In this document: positions 7,758-17,650 of the stretch, one piece after another
Layout of the letters: each line of letters begins with the position of its first letter
Numbering within the stretch: position 1 is the stretch's first letter
NCBI RefSeq assembly: GCF_003688995.1
Contig: NZ_PENI01000045.1
Span: 1 to 64,000, forward strand
DNA length: 64,000 bases
Direction: 5' to 3'
From: Streptomyces shenzhenensis
GTDB lineage: Bacteria > Actinomycetota > Actinomycetes > Streptomycetales > Streptomycetaceae
The notes under the pieces: generated by a model
Databases searched by the model: none
Told to the model about the DNA's origin: nothing
The model's input: only the letters and a program-made list of their open reading frames with translations
Position numbers and translations under genes: made by a program

Positions 7758-8789
7758 ATGAACACCGAAGGAGCCGTCGAGGTCGTCCTGCCGGGCAAGG
7801 TGGAGCCGGACGGGCTGCAGATCCGGCACGGAGCGGTCCCGGTCCCCGGCCCGGGGCAGGTGCTGATCCGGATGGAAGCGACCGGGGTCTCCTTCGCCGA
7901 GCAGCAGATGCGCCGGGGCAAGTACTACGACCAGCCCCCGTTCCCCTTCGTGCCCGGCTACGACCTGGTCGGCACCGTGGCGGCGGCCGGCGACGGCGTG
8001 GACCCGCGGCTGCCCGGCACCCGGGTGGCGGCGCTGGTCAAGGTGGGCGGCTGGGCCAGCCATGTGCTCGTCGACGCGGCCGACGCGGTGCCGGTGCCCG
8101 ACGGCATCGGCGCGGCCGAGGCGGAGACCCTGGTGGTCAACGGGATCACCGCCTGGCAGATGCTGCACCGCAAGGCCCGCGTCCGCACCGGACAGACCGT
8201 CCTGGTGCTCGGCGCCAACGGCGGTGTCGGCTCGGTCCTGGTCCAGCTCGCCCACGCCGCGGGCGTACGGGTGATCGGCACGGCCTCCGTACGCCATCAC
8301 GACGCCCTGCGCGCACTCGGCGTCACCCCCGTCGACTACCGCGCCGGCGATGTCGCCGCACGCGTCCGCGCCCTCGCCCCCGGCGGCGTGGACGCCGTCT
8401 TCGACCACGTCGGCGGCAGCGGCATCGTCGACTCCTGGCGGCTCCTCGCGCCCGGCGGCACGCTCGTCTCCTACGGCACCGCCGCCACCCGCGACGACGC
8501 GGGCTCCAAGCAGCTGCCGGTGCTCAAGCTGCTCGGCCGGGTATGGCTGTGGAACACGCTGCCCAACCGCCGCCGCGCCTACTTCTTCAACCTCTGGGCC
8601 GGCCGCGCCCTGGCCAAGGGCCGTTTCCGGGCCCGGCTGCGCGCCGACCTCACCGAGGTCTTCGCCGCCCTGCGACGCGGCGACATCACCCCGCAGATCG
8701 CGGCCGAACTCCCGCTCACCCGCGTCGCCGACGCCCTGCGGCTGGCCGAGTCAGGCACGGTCGCCGGAAAGGTCATCCTCACCCCGTGA
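7758..8789 (+). CDS. Quinone oxidoreductase-like MDR enzyme
   Basis: 343 residues. GroES-like half with PVPGPGQVLIRMEATGVSFAEQQMRRG and PFVPGYDLVGTVAAAGDGVD; Rossmann half with VLVLGANGGVGSVLVQLAHAAGVRVIGTAS at about residue 152. No structural-zinc cysteines, so a zinc-independent NADPH quinone or enone reductase is likely. ATG 7758 has GGAGG six bases upstream. It is followed 53 bases later by a secreted SRPBCC protein on the same strand. A second enzyme of this class lies at 1165-2151 but the two are not close copies. Confidence 0.9.
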   Translation: MNTEGAVEVVLPGKVEPDGLQIRHGAVPVPGPGQVLIRMEATGVSFAEQQMRRGKYYDQPPFPFVPGYDLVGTVAAAGDGVDPRLPGTRVAALVKVGGWASHVLVDAADAVPVPDGIGAAEAETLVVNGITAWQMLHRKARVRTGQTVLVLGANGGVGSVLVQLAHAAGVRVIGTASVRHHDALRALGVTPVDYRAGDVAARVRALAPGGVDAVFDHVGGSGIVDSWRLLAPGGTLVSYGTAATRDDAGSKQLPVLKLLGRVWLWNTLPNRRRAYFFNLWAGRALAKGRFRARLRADLTEVFAALRRGDITPQIAAELPLTRVADALRLAESGTVAGKVILTP

Positions 8790-8842
8790 GCCCCGCACCT
8801 GTCCGACGGGGCAGGTCCACCCGAACCCCTGAGAGGAACGCC

Positions 8843-9568
8843 ATGTCCAGCACTCCCCCGTACACGTCGTCCGAGCAGGACTCCCACCAGCAGTCCCCGG
8901 GCACCGGTTCACCGGCGGCCCGCCCCCGGACCGGTATGCGCGCCGCCGCGCTCACGGTCGCACTCGCCGCCGTCGGCGCCCTCGGCGCCACCGCACCGAC
9001 CGCGCAGGCCGCGCAGGCCGCGCCCGCCCAGACCCGGGCCGCCCAGGCCGGTTCCGCCGCTGCATGCCGAGGGCAGGGTGTCGACCCCGACGCCGTCATC
9101 CGCTACGCGTCCGACATCGTGATCCACGCACCGCTGCGCACGGTCTGGAAGCTGCAGACGGATGTGGAGCGCTGGCCGGCCTGGCAGGCTCCCGTCCTCA
9201 CCATGGAACGCCTCGGCCCCGGCCCCCTGCGGCCGGGTGCACAGTTCCGCTGGACGACGCCGGCGCCCGCCACTCCGACGACCCCCGCCACCACGCTCCA
9301 CATCACCTCCACCGTCCGGCAGATCCAGCCGAACTCCTGTATCCGGTGGACCGGTCCCGCGGTCGGCGCGGGACTGCGCATCGACGAGGGGGTGCACGTC
9401 TGGACCTTCACCCAGGTCAAGGGCGGTGTCCGCGTGCACACCGAGGAGACCTGGACCGGCGACCAGGTCGAGGCGGACGTGCCCACCGCGACCGAGGCCC
9501 TGGGCAGGGGACTCGAACAGTGGCTGAGCGACCTGAAGACCACCGCCGAGGCATCCTCCTGCCGCTGA
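8843..9568 (+). CDS. Exported SRPBCC (polyketide cyclase/START-like) protein
   Basis: 241 residues. After a polar 31-residue lead, MRAAALTVALAAVGALGATAPTAQA forms a signal peptide with an AQA cleavage site. The mature part shows the SRPBCC helix-grip pattern: SDIVIHAPLRTVWKLQTDVERWPAWQAPV, FRWTTP, IRWTGPAVGAGLRIDEGVHVWTF, and a C-terminal helix LGRGLEQWLSDLKTTAE. GAGAGG precedes the chosen ATG. Such folds bind hydrophobic ligands; an exported copy is less common than cytosolic ones. Probably co-transcribed with the preceding oxidoreductase. Confidence 0.85.
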   Translation: MSSTPPYTSSEQDSHQQSPGTGSPAARPRTGMRAAALTVALAAVGALGATAPTAQAAQAAPAQTRAAQAGSAAACRGQGVDPDAVIRYASDIVIHAPLRTVWKLQTDVERWPAWQAPVLTMERLGPGPLRPGAQFRWTTPAPATPTTPATTLHITSTVRQIQPNSCIRWTGPAVGAGLRIDEGVHVWTFTQVKGGVRVHTEETWTGDQVEADVPTATEALGRGLEQWLSDLKTTAEASSCR

Positions 9569-9661
9569 GCGTCGCGCCTCCCGCCCTCCTCCGCCCGCAT
9601 ACGCGGAGGGCGACCGCATGGCCCGAGCGGAGCCGGTCGGGTCGGCGGCGGCCGGGCGGGA

Positions 9662-10261
9662 TCAGCCGTTCTCGGCTTGCCGCGCCACACTCTCCAGTCT
9701 GCGCCTGTGCTCCTCCCACCATGCCTGATCTCCTGGCGGCAGACTGTCGTTGCCTTTCAGGAACCCGACGTTCCCGTCGATGAGTTCTCGCACGATGTCG
9801 GCATGGCCGGCGTGCCGCTGGGTATCGGAGATCACGCGCACCAGGATGTGGTGCAGCGTCACCTCGCGTCGCTCCTCCGGCCACCACGGGACGTGCCCGA
9901 TCGCGTCGAGCGTCAGCGCTGCGAACGTGCCGTCGGCGTGCTCCCAAGCCTGCTGATACAGCCCCACGATCTCCTCGCGCGACTCGTCTGCCGTGGCCCA
10001 CATGTCGGAGTTGGGTTCCGCGTCCTCCGTGTACCACCAGGGCGGCGGCTCCCCGTCGAAGAACGGCCGCCCGAACGTGTCGCCGAAGTAGCCCAGTTCC
10101 ACCCCGGCGACATGTTTGACCAGCCCCAACAGGTTGGTCCCCGTGGGGGTCAACGGGCGGCGGATGTCGTACTCCGAGAGGCCATCGAGCTTCCACAGCA
10201 GGGTGTCACGCGCGTCCTGCAGATATCGGAGGAGATCCCCTTCGGGGTTCGGTTCGGTCAT
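9662..10261 (-). CDS. DinB/DUF664 family protein
   Basis: 199 residues of a four-helix DinB-type protein: LLRYLQDARDTLLWKLDGLSEYDIRRPLTPTGTNLLGLVKHVAGVE with the metal-ligand His, then EVTLHHILVRVISDTQRHAGHADIVRELIDG carrying the other His ligands. DUF664 proteins are often mycothiol-dependent transferases in actinobacteria (family knowledge); the substrate here is unknown. ATG 10261 is favoured over an upstream GTG/TTG extension because homologues begin near M-x-E-P. Confidence 0.88.
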   Translation of the reverse strand: MTEPNPEGDLLRYLQDARDTLLWKLDGLSEYDIRRPLTPTGTNLLGLVKHVAGVELGYFGDTFGRPFFDGEPPPWWYTEDAEPNSDMWATADESREEIVGLYQQAWEHADGTFAALTLDAIGHVPWWPEERREVTLHHILVRVISDTQRHAGHADIVRELIDGNVGFLKGNDSLPPGDQAWWEEHRRRLESVARQAENG

Positions 10262-10333
10262 GCCGGGCAGTCTTCCACCCGGCACTGACAACGGGCTCTG
10301 CGGAGAACGGCACCACGCCTCGCGCCCGGTCCG

Positions 10334-11332
10334 TCACGGGCCGGGGGGCGGCTGCCAGGAGGGCGGGATCACGTCGGCGTCCCGCAGGTCCGACCACAGG
10401 CGGCCGGGGACGGGACGCGCGAGCAGGGCGGCCGACTCCTCGATCTCCGCCGGTGAGCGGGCTCCGACGACGACGGCGGTCACGGCGGGGTGGCCGAAAG
10501 GGAACTGCAGCGCGGCGGCCAGCGGGGGGACACCGTGGCGTGCGCACACCTCATGGACGGTCCTCACCCGGGCCGTCAGCGCGGGCGGGACGCGCTCGTA
10601 TCCGTGCGGCGCGCCGGGACCGGGGGCGACGAGCAGTCCGGACTGCAGGACACCGGCGGCCAGCACCGCCACGCCGCGCTCCTGGCACAGCGGCAGCAGC
10701 TCCGTGAGCCCCGACTGGTCGAGAAGGGACCACCGCCCCGCCAGCATCACGCAGTCCGGGCCGGGCGCGGGGGCCTCGCGGAGAAAGCGCACCGCGACGT
10801 CGGCGTGGTTCACACCGAGGGAGACGGCCCGGACGACACCGGCGCGGCGCAGGTCGTCGAGCGCGCGGTAGGCGTCGCCGACGGAGCGCGGGAAGTCCTG
10901 TTCGGGATCGTGGATGTGCAGCACGTCGACGCTGTTCAGACCCAGCCGGTCCAGGCTCCCCTCCAGCGATCGCATGACTCCGGCACAGGAGTAGTCCAGG
11001 CGCGCTCCGCGGCCCGGGGGCGGGTCGGCCCAGATCGGCTGGGTGTCCGGACCGCCCGGTTCGACGAGCCGCCCCACCTTGGTGCACAGCACATAGGCGT
11101 CCCGCGGCTCGTCGCGCAGGGCGGTGCCGGTGCGGGTCTCGGAAAGCCCGTATCCATAGACGGGCGCGGTGTCGAAGAGCCGTATGCCGAGTTCGCGGGC
11201 GCGGCGGACGGTCTCCAGAGCCTGTCCCTGCGGCACGGGCCGGAACAGTCCCCCGATGGAGGCCAGCCCGAGGCCGAGCCTGCTGACGGTGAGACCGGTC
11301 CGGCCGAGGAGAACCGGGTCGTGTGCACGCAT
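10334..11332 (-). CDS. Aldo/keto reductase, D-threo-aldose dehydrogenase type
   Basis: 332-residue (beta/alpha)8 oxidoreductase. LLGRTGLTVSRLGLGLASIGGL, the catalytic Asp/Tyr in LFDTAPVYGYGLSE, Lys in VLCTKVGRLV, His in VDVLHIHDPEQD, and a C-terminal NADP site GARSPAEIEESAALL. The sequence order matches L-fucose/D-threo-aldose 1-dehydrogenases, which oxidise aldoses to lactones. It lies next to a secreted GH43 glycosidase on the same strand, suggesting use of released pentoses or fucose; this link is inference. Confidence 0.88.
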   Translation of the reverse strand: MRAHDPVLLGRTGLTVSRLGLGLASIGGLFRPVPQGQALETVRRARELGIRLFDTAPVYGYGLSETRTGTALRDEPRDAYVLCTKVGRLVEPGGPDTQPIWADPPPGRGARLDYSCAGVMRSLEGSLDRLGLNSVDVLHIHDPEQDFPRSVGDAYRALDDLRRAGVVRAVSLGVNHADVAVRFLREAPAPGPDCVMLAGRWSLLDQSGLTELLPLCQERGVAVLAAGVLQSGLLVAPGPGAPHGYERVPPALTARVRTVHEVCARHGVPPLAAALQFPFGHPAVTAVVVGARSPAEIEESAALLARPVPGRLWSDLRDADVIPPSWQPPPGP

Positions 11333-11398
11333 GGCGCTCCTCGCCGATGGACGACGGCCGCGGGGGCGGGCCTTGGGACGGGCCGGTGGACACCGCCG

Positions 11399-12469
11399 TC
11401 ACTCGAAGAACTTCAGGCCCCAGCCGGTGTCGGTGTTCGGGCCGGGGACATTGGCCCGGCTGTAGGTGACCCCGCCCCACCAGCAGAAGCTGCCCGTGTA
11501 CCAGTAGCGGTTCGACCAGGAGTACGGCGTTCCCTTCGCGACCGCGTGGAACATCAGGGGGAACCTGGGCCCGGCGGGCGGGCTGGTGGCGATGTCACCG
11601 TCGAGCAGGACGAAACTGTGGTGCCCCGGCCCATCGACATACAGGGTGGGATCCCAACCGGACATCATCGTCGAGGAGTTGGAGCCGAACAGGCAGCCGT
11701 TCGACTTGTACCAGTCCCACACGTAGGTCGGGTCGCCGCCGGACCGCAGCCGCAGGTCGGCCAGGCAGTACCGGTCGCTCCAACTGCCGTTGGCGGAGTA
11801 CACGATGTGCAGCTGGCCGTTGGGGTCCTTGATGGCTTCCGGCCCCTCGTTGATGTACGGGTTGCCGACCACCCGCTCCCAGCTCTCCCGTGGCTGCGAG
11901 ATGATGTACCGCGCACCGGTCGGCGTGGTCGGGCTGCTCATCCGGGCGATGTAGAGGTTCTGCTCGACATTCGTGTCGCCGGCCCATCCCGACCAGACGA
12001 ACCAGCGCTGCCCGGAGAAGGTGAACATGGTCCCGTCGATGGCCCACTTGTCCCCCGGCAGGGCGAGCTGCGTCTCGGCGGTGTACCCGCTGTCCGGTGC
12101 GGCGGAACTGATGACGAACATACGGTGGTTCGCTCCGACGCCGGCCGTGAAGTAGATGTAGTAGCGGCCGCCGTCCCGCACCAGTTCCGGGGCCCAGACC
12201 TCACCACGGCCCTGGGTGTCCGACCAGACCTGCCGGGCGGGCGCCGAACCGAGCGCGTCCGTCGACGCGGCCTGGCGGACCGCGATGCCGCCGCCGGTCG
12301 ACTGCACGGAGATATAGGTGCTCCCGACACGGATCACACTCGGGTCCGCGGCCCGCAGAGTCGTCTGGCCCGCCTGGGCGGACCCGCCGGAGGTCAGGGT
12401 GACCGCGGCGGCCAGGACCACGGACAGGGCGAAGGTGACGGCACCGTACAGACCTCGGAGAATCCTCAT
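11399..12469 (-). CDS. Secreted glycoside hydrolase family 43-like enzyme
   Basis: 356 residues. Signal peptide at 1-34 (GAVTFALSVVLAAAVTLTSGGSAQA). The five-bladed propeller motifs are visible: general-base Asp in RAADPSVIRVG, GEVWAPELVRDGGRYYIYFTA, the pKa-modulating Asp in WAIDGTMF and general-acid Glu in INEGPEAIKDPNG, with HIVYSANGSW after it. Expected to hydrolyse arabinan, xylan side chains or related furanosides outside the cell. ATG 12469 has GGAG upstream. No carbohydrate-binding module is attached. Confidence 0.9.
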   Translation of the reverse strand: MRILRGLYGAVTFALSVVLAAAVTLTSGGSAQAGQTTLRAADPSVIRVGSTYISVQSTGGGIAVRQAASTDALGSAPARQVWSDTQGRGEVWAPELVRDGGRYYIYFTAGVGANHRMFVISSAAPDSGYTAETQLALPGDKWAIDGTMFTFSGQRWFVWSGWAGDTNVEQNLYIARMSSPTTPTGARYIISQPRESWERVVGNPYINEGPEAIKDPNGQLHIVYSANGSWSDRYCLADLRLRSGGDPTYVWDWYKSNGCLFGSNSSTMMSGWDPTLYVDGPGHHSFVLLDGDIATSPPAGPRFPLMFHAVAKGTPYSWSNRYWYTGSFCWWGGVTYSRANVPGPNTDTGWGLKFFE

Positions 12470-12616
12470 GGTCACGCTCCATGGTCGGCCTCCGCCCCGA
12501 CGTCGCGTCGGCGGAGGGACAGCAGACCGGACGGCGTCCGGCCGGGCCGCGTCGGAGGAGGCGGCTGGACTCCCCAGCCGTCGGAACCACCGCTTCCACC
12601 GCGTGCGGGTCGGGTC

Positions 12617-12632
12617 TTTGCATCGATGGAAA
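12617..12632. promoter_or_regulatory. Candidate LacI-type operator upstream of GH43 gene
   Basis: TTTGCATCGATGGAAA is a 16-bp near-palindrome with a central CpG (arms TTT.CATC/GATG.AAA), the hallmark of LacI-family operators. It is about 150 bases upstream of the GH43 start and the only such dyad between 12470 and 12727. No LacI gene is present in the window. Confidence 0.45.
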
Positions 12633-12727
12633 GCCGCCCTCGAAGGATCGTGAATCAGTTCTGCTCATGTCAACACCACGAACCGGTCGAACCGCACCCG
12701 GGATTGGGGCGGCCGGCCGGCTGAGGG

Positions 12728-13044
12728 TCACCGTTCCAGCATGCGCATACCGGCTTCGGTGGGGGTGTCGCCGGCGGCCGGAGGCAGACCGGAGAGCTTG
12801 GCCAGGACTTCTTCGGTGAGTCGGAGCCGGTGTTCTCCGCCACGCGGGCCACGCGCTTGGCGCCGGGGACGGGGGCGATGTCGTCGCCCTGTGCGAGCAG
12901 CCGGGCGAGGGCGACCTGGGCGGGGGTCGCGCCCGCCTCGGCGGCGATGGCCTGGACCTCGTCGGCGATACGCAGGGTGCGCTGGAGGTTCTCGCCGGTG
13001 AAGCGCGGGTTGCCGCGGCGGAAGTCGCCTGTGGCGAAGTCGGA
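12728..13044 (-). pseudogene. Aldo/keto reductase C-terminal remnant, frameshifted
   Basis: Minus strand from 13044 reads SDFATGDFRRGNPRFTGENLQ, then AEAGATPAQVALA and GDDIAPVPGAKRVARV, the C-terminal third of an aldo/keto reductase, directly after an in-frame TAG. Near 12840 the reading frame shifts: the normal ending LTEEVLAKLSGLPPAAGD and TEAGMRMLER continues in another frame to a stop at 12728. About 220 N-terminal residues are missing. It is unrelated in detail to the intact reductase at 10334. Confidence 0.82.
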
Positions 13045-13217
13045 CTATCGTCGACCGGCGGGCAGGCCGGGTGCGCAAGCGCGGCGCGGACCGGGCGGCG
13101 TCTCCGCTCGGCCGCGGTCGGCGCCCTCGATGACGCCGTACCGACCGCCCGGAGTACGTGCCCGGGCAGGCGCCCGGCCCGAAGGCAGGGGTCCTGGGGC
13201 CCACCCATCCGGCTCAT

Positions 13218-13237
13218 ATATCGTCATCCGATATCGG
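13218..13237. promoter_or_regulatory. PadR-type operator at permease promoter
   Basis: ATATCG-tcatc-CGATAT (13218-13234) overlaps the perfect palindrome CCGATATCGG (13228-13237), 35-54 bases upstream of the permease ATG. The same 10-bp palindrome lies upstream of the padR-type gene at 14913-14922. AT-rich ATAT dyads of this kind are typical PadR sites. Confidence 0.7.
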
Positions 13238-13271
13238 GAACCGTAAACTGACCGCGGTGAGGGAGTGGGCC

Positions 13272-14549
<1,278 letters not shown>

Positions 14550-14565
14550 CCGTCGCCTGCGGACC

Positions 14566-14871
14566 CTACGGGGCGTCGTCGCCGAGGACTTCGCGGGCCA
14601 GCTCCCGAAGCGCCCGCCGGTCCGCGTCCAGCGCCCGCTTCCCGGCCTCCGTCGCCCGGTAGACCCGCCTCGCACGCCCGTCGACCACGCGCTGCTCGGA
14701 GGTGAGCAGCCCGTCGGCCTCCAGCCGGTGCAACGTCGGATACAGCGTGCCCGGGCTGATCTCGTAACCGTGCCGGCCCAGTTCCTCGGTCATCCACGCG
14801 CCGTGGATCTCCTCCTCGACCGCGTGGTGCAGGATATGCAACCGCACCGCACCCCGCTGGAACTCCCGCAC
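14566..14871 (-). CDS. PadR-family transcriptional regulator
   Basis: 101 residues: LHILHHAVEEEIHGAWMTEELGRHGYEISPGTLYPTLHRLEADGLL is the PadR winged helix, followed by the wing RVVDGRARRVYRAT and a short C-terminal dimer helix. Translation starts at GTG 14871 with GGAGG nine bases upstream. A perfect CCGATATCGG palindrome 42 bases upstream and another before the neighbouring permease argue for autoregulation plus control of the transporter. Confidence 0.92.
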   Translation of the reverse strand: MREFQRGAVRLHILHHAVEEEIHGAWMTEELGRHGYEISPGTLYPTLHRLEADGLLTSEQRVVDGRARRVYRATEAGKRALDADRRALRELAREVLGDDAP

Positions 14872-14912
14872 CTGTTCCCACCTCCACGCCGCCCCGCCCG
14901 GCAGTGACGAAC

Positions 14913-14922
14913 CCGATATCGG
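14913..14922. promoter_or_regulatory. PadR-type operator at padR promoter
   Basis: Perfect palindrome CCGATATCGG, identical to 13228-13237, in the leader of the padR-type gene. Confidence 0.65.
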
Positions 14923-15055
14923 CTCCCGATCCTACGCCCGCCACGCAGGACCGATCGGCATCGCGCCCACGCACGACACACCGCGAGAGCAAAGCAACAC
15001 GCCCCGACCCGCCCCGCTTTCGAGGCCCGGCGACCAGGACGTGCTCGGGGCCGGT

Positions 15056-16024
15056 TCAGTGGGGTTTGGTTTTGAACAGGCTGTTTGCCAGGGGGTCCGG
15101 GGTCAGGAAATTTGTCAGGGCCGTGCGGTCCGGTGCGGTGGCGGGGCCGTGGCGGGTGACCGCGTAGGCAGCCGCCGCGTTGGCGCCGCGGGCGGCCGTC
15201 AGTGGGTCGTGGCCCTGGCTGAGGAGGGCCAGGAACGAGCCGACATGGGCGTCTCCCGCGCCGTTGCTGTCCACCGCGTCCACCGGGAACCCCGGCACAT
15301 GCGTCGGTGCCTGGCCGGGCGCCGCCAGCCAGCAGCCGTCCTTGTCGGCCCGTACGAGCACACCCGCGCCCGGGGCCAGCCGCTCCCGCAGTGCCGCCGC
15401 CGCGGCCCGCGGATCCTCGTGCCCGGACAGCAGGCGGGCCTCACGGGCGTTGGCGCTGAGCCAGTCCGCACGGGCGAGGACCGGCGCGAGCACGGCCTCG
15501 GGGATGTCGGCCACCAGGGGCGCCGGGTCGAAGCAGACGGTGATGTCCGCCGGGAGCCCGGCCGTGAAGCCGGACAGCAGCGGGCCGTTGCCCGGGAGCA
15601 CCAGCCCGTAGCCGGAGAGTTGCACCAGATCGCCGGGGCGCAGCCGTGCGGCGACCGTGTCGACGTCGGACCGCGTCAGCGTGGCCTCGACCCCGAAGCT
15701 GGTGACGAAGGTACGTTCACCACCGCCGTCGATCAGCGCCACGGTGAAGCCGGTGTCGCCGTCCGTACGGACCGGCAGCAGCGTTTCGACGCGTTCGGCG
15801 GCAAGCGCTTCGCGTACGAGATCGCCGTACGGCCCCGTGCCGTGCAGCCCGGCGAAGACCGCTTCCGTGCCGAGGCGCCGGGCCGCGACCAGGGTGTTGA
15901 AACCGCCGCCCGCGGTCGTTTCGGTACGGGTGCCGATGACGTCGCCGCCGCGTTCGGGCAGCGCGGGGATCTCGATCACCAGGTCGGCGATGACGTTCCC
16001 GGCGAGGACGAGACGGCCGTTCAT
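15056..16024 (-). CDS. PfkB-family (ribokinase-like) nucleoside/sugar kinase
   Basis: 322 residues. N-terminal GG signature AGGGFNTLVAARRLGTEAVFAGLHGTGPYGD and C-terminal DSNGAGDAHVGSFLALLSQG, with the catalytic Asp in NGAGDAH (the usual second-signature D.TGAGD is varied to D.NGAGD). Length and context match YegV-like kinases. It overlaps the NCS1 permease gene by four bases (ATGA), so it is the last gene of a GntR-ADP-ribosylglycohydrolase-permease-kinase operon, probably phosphorylating a nucleoside or its sugar after uptake. Confidence 0.9.
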   Translation of the reverse strand: MNGRLVLAGNVIADLVIEIPALPERGGDVIGTRTETTAGGGFNTLVAARRLGTEAVFAGLHGTGPYGDLVREALAAERVETLLPVRTDGDTGFTVALIDGGGERTFVTSFGVEATLTRSDVDTVAARLRPGDLVQLSGYGLVLPGNGPLLSGFTAGLPADITVCFDPAPLVADIPEAVLAPVLARADWLSANAREARLLSGHEDPRAAAAALRERLAPGAGVLVRADKDGCWLAAPGQAPTHVPGFPVDAVDSNGAGDAHVGSFLALLSQGHDPLTAARGANAAAAYAVTRHGPATAPDRTALTNFLTPDPLANSLFKTKPH

Positions 16025-17499
16025 CGTCCGGCCTCCTGGAAGGCGGGGGAAGCGGACTCGTCCGCGCTGCCCGTGGCGGCGCCGTTCGGACGGCCGAACA
16101 GCGCGTACACCGCGCCGCCGACGGCCATGGAGATCGCCCAGCCGAGGCCGTTCACGCCCAGCCAGCTGCCGGAGAGCGGTCCCTCGAACCAGATGTCGGT
16201 CTCGCTCGTCGATGCCTTGGTGAACAGCAGGCCGGCCACGATGGCGGCGGCCCAGCCGATGACGGCGGGCACCCGGAAGCCGCCCGAGTACCAGTACCGG
16301 CTGCTGCGGGTGGTGTCCATCAGCGCCTCGGAGTCGTACGTACGCCCACGCAGCGAGTCCACCGCGACCACTCCGATCCAGGCCGAGATGGGGACGGCCA
16401 GCAGGGTCAGGAAGGTCGAGAAGGGCCCGTAGAAGTCGTCGGCGATCAGCATGAGGTAGATACCGCCGGCGAACATCAGCACCACGTCGAGGGCGACGGC
16501 GGCGGCGCGCGGCACCCGCAGCCCCAGGGTGATCATCGTCAGCCCGGCGGAGTAGGTGGAGAGGTGGTTCGACATCAGCAGCCCGCCGAAGGCCGCGACG
16601 AGATAGGGGATCGCCATCCAGGAGGGCAGCATCGCGTTGATGGCGGCGACCGGGTCGGAGGAGGTGGCGAGGGCGGGGTCGCCCGCCGAGAGCAGCGAGC
16701 CGAGCGAGATCAGCAGCACGAGCGGGATGCCCGCGCCGAACGCGGAGGCCGCGATCAGCCGACGGCCCGGAATCTCACGGGGCAGATAGCGGGCGTAGTC
16801 AGCCCCGGCGTTGGCCCAGCCGATACCGGTGCCCGCGGCGATGAAGCCGATGCCCGCGATGACCCCGCTGGTCGGCCCCGCCGGGATGTCGAGGACCTTG
16901 TCCCAGTCGACGGTGGCGACGAGGAAACCCATCACGACCAGGTTGAGGACGCCGAAGACGATCGTGGCCCACTTGTTGATCCACATGATGGTGGCATGGC
17001 CGAGTCCGCTGATCAGCAGCGTGCAGCTGATGAACACCAGCAGGCAGACGAGGGTGAGCACGGTGTTCTGGCGGATCCCGAACGCGGTGTCCAGCAGCGC
17101 CAGGAGCGCGTAGGCCGCGGTGGTGGTGGTGATCGTCTCCCAGCCGACCCGGCTCAGCCAGGTGATCAGGGTCGGACCCGCGTTGCCGCGCTGTCCGAAG
17201 ACCGCGCGGGAGAGGGTGAGCGCCGGTGCGCCGCCCTTCTTGCCCGCCAGGCTCAGGGCTCCCACCAGCGCGAACGAGCCGAAGGAGCCGACGATGGCGA
17301 CGAGTGCCGCCTGCCAGATGTTCAGCCCGCGGAAGGCCACGAGCGTCGCACCGAGCGGGAGCCCGAGGATGCTGATGTTGGCGGCGAACCAGGTCCAGAA
17401 CATCTGGCCGGCGTGGCCGTGCCGCTCATTGTCGGGGACCGGTTCGATCCCTCGGGTCTCGATGGCACCGACGCGATCGTTCGTCTTCGAAACGGCCAT
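16021..17499 (-). CDS. NCS1-family cytosine/purine/nucleoside permease
   Basis: 492 residues with 12 membrane helices. Starts with RGIEPVPDNERHGHAGQMFWTWFAANISILGLPLGATL, the N-terminal NCS1 signature, then SRAVFGQRGNAGPTLITWLSRVGWETI in TM2-3 and WANAGADYARYLP in TM6, all close to CodB/PucI-like carriers of nucleobases or nucleosides. GGAGG lies upstream of ATG 17499. It occupies the transporter slot of a yeg-like nucleoside operon. Specificity cannot be read from sequence. Confidence 0.93.
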   Translation of the reverse strand: MAVSKTNDRVGAIETRGIEPVPDNERHGHAGQMFWTWFAANISILGLPLGATLVAFRGLNIWQAALVAIVGSFGSFALVGALSLAGKKGGAPALTLSRAVFGQRGNAGPTLITWLSRVGWETITTTTAAYALLALLDTAFGIRQNTVLTLVCLLVFISCTLLISGLGHATIMWINKWATIVFGVLNLVVMGFLVATVDWDKVLDIPAGPTSGVIAGIGFIAAGTGIGWANAGADYARYLPREIPGRRLIAASAFGAGIPLVLLISLGSLLSAGDPALATSSDPVAAINAMLPSWMAIPYLVAAFGGLLMSNHLSTYSAGLTMITLGLRVPRAAAVALDVVLMFAGGIYLMLIADDFYGPFSTFLTLLAVPISAWIGVVAVDSLRGRTYDSEALMDTTRSSRYWYSGGFRVPAVIGWAAAIVAGLLFTKASTSETDIWFEGPLSGSWLGVNGLGWAISMAVGGAVYALFGRPNGAATGSADESASPAFQEAGR

Positions 17500-17650
17500 G
17501 ACGGAACCTCCTTGCTGATGCGGAAGGGCGGGTGACGTGCGGGGGGTGGCGAGAGGGGGGTACGTGAGGGGGGTTACGAGAGACGTGGAAGCGTGCTGGG
17601 CGGAGCAGCGGGGATGCGGGGCTCCGCCCGGCTCCTGGTGTTCGGGCCGC

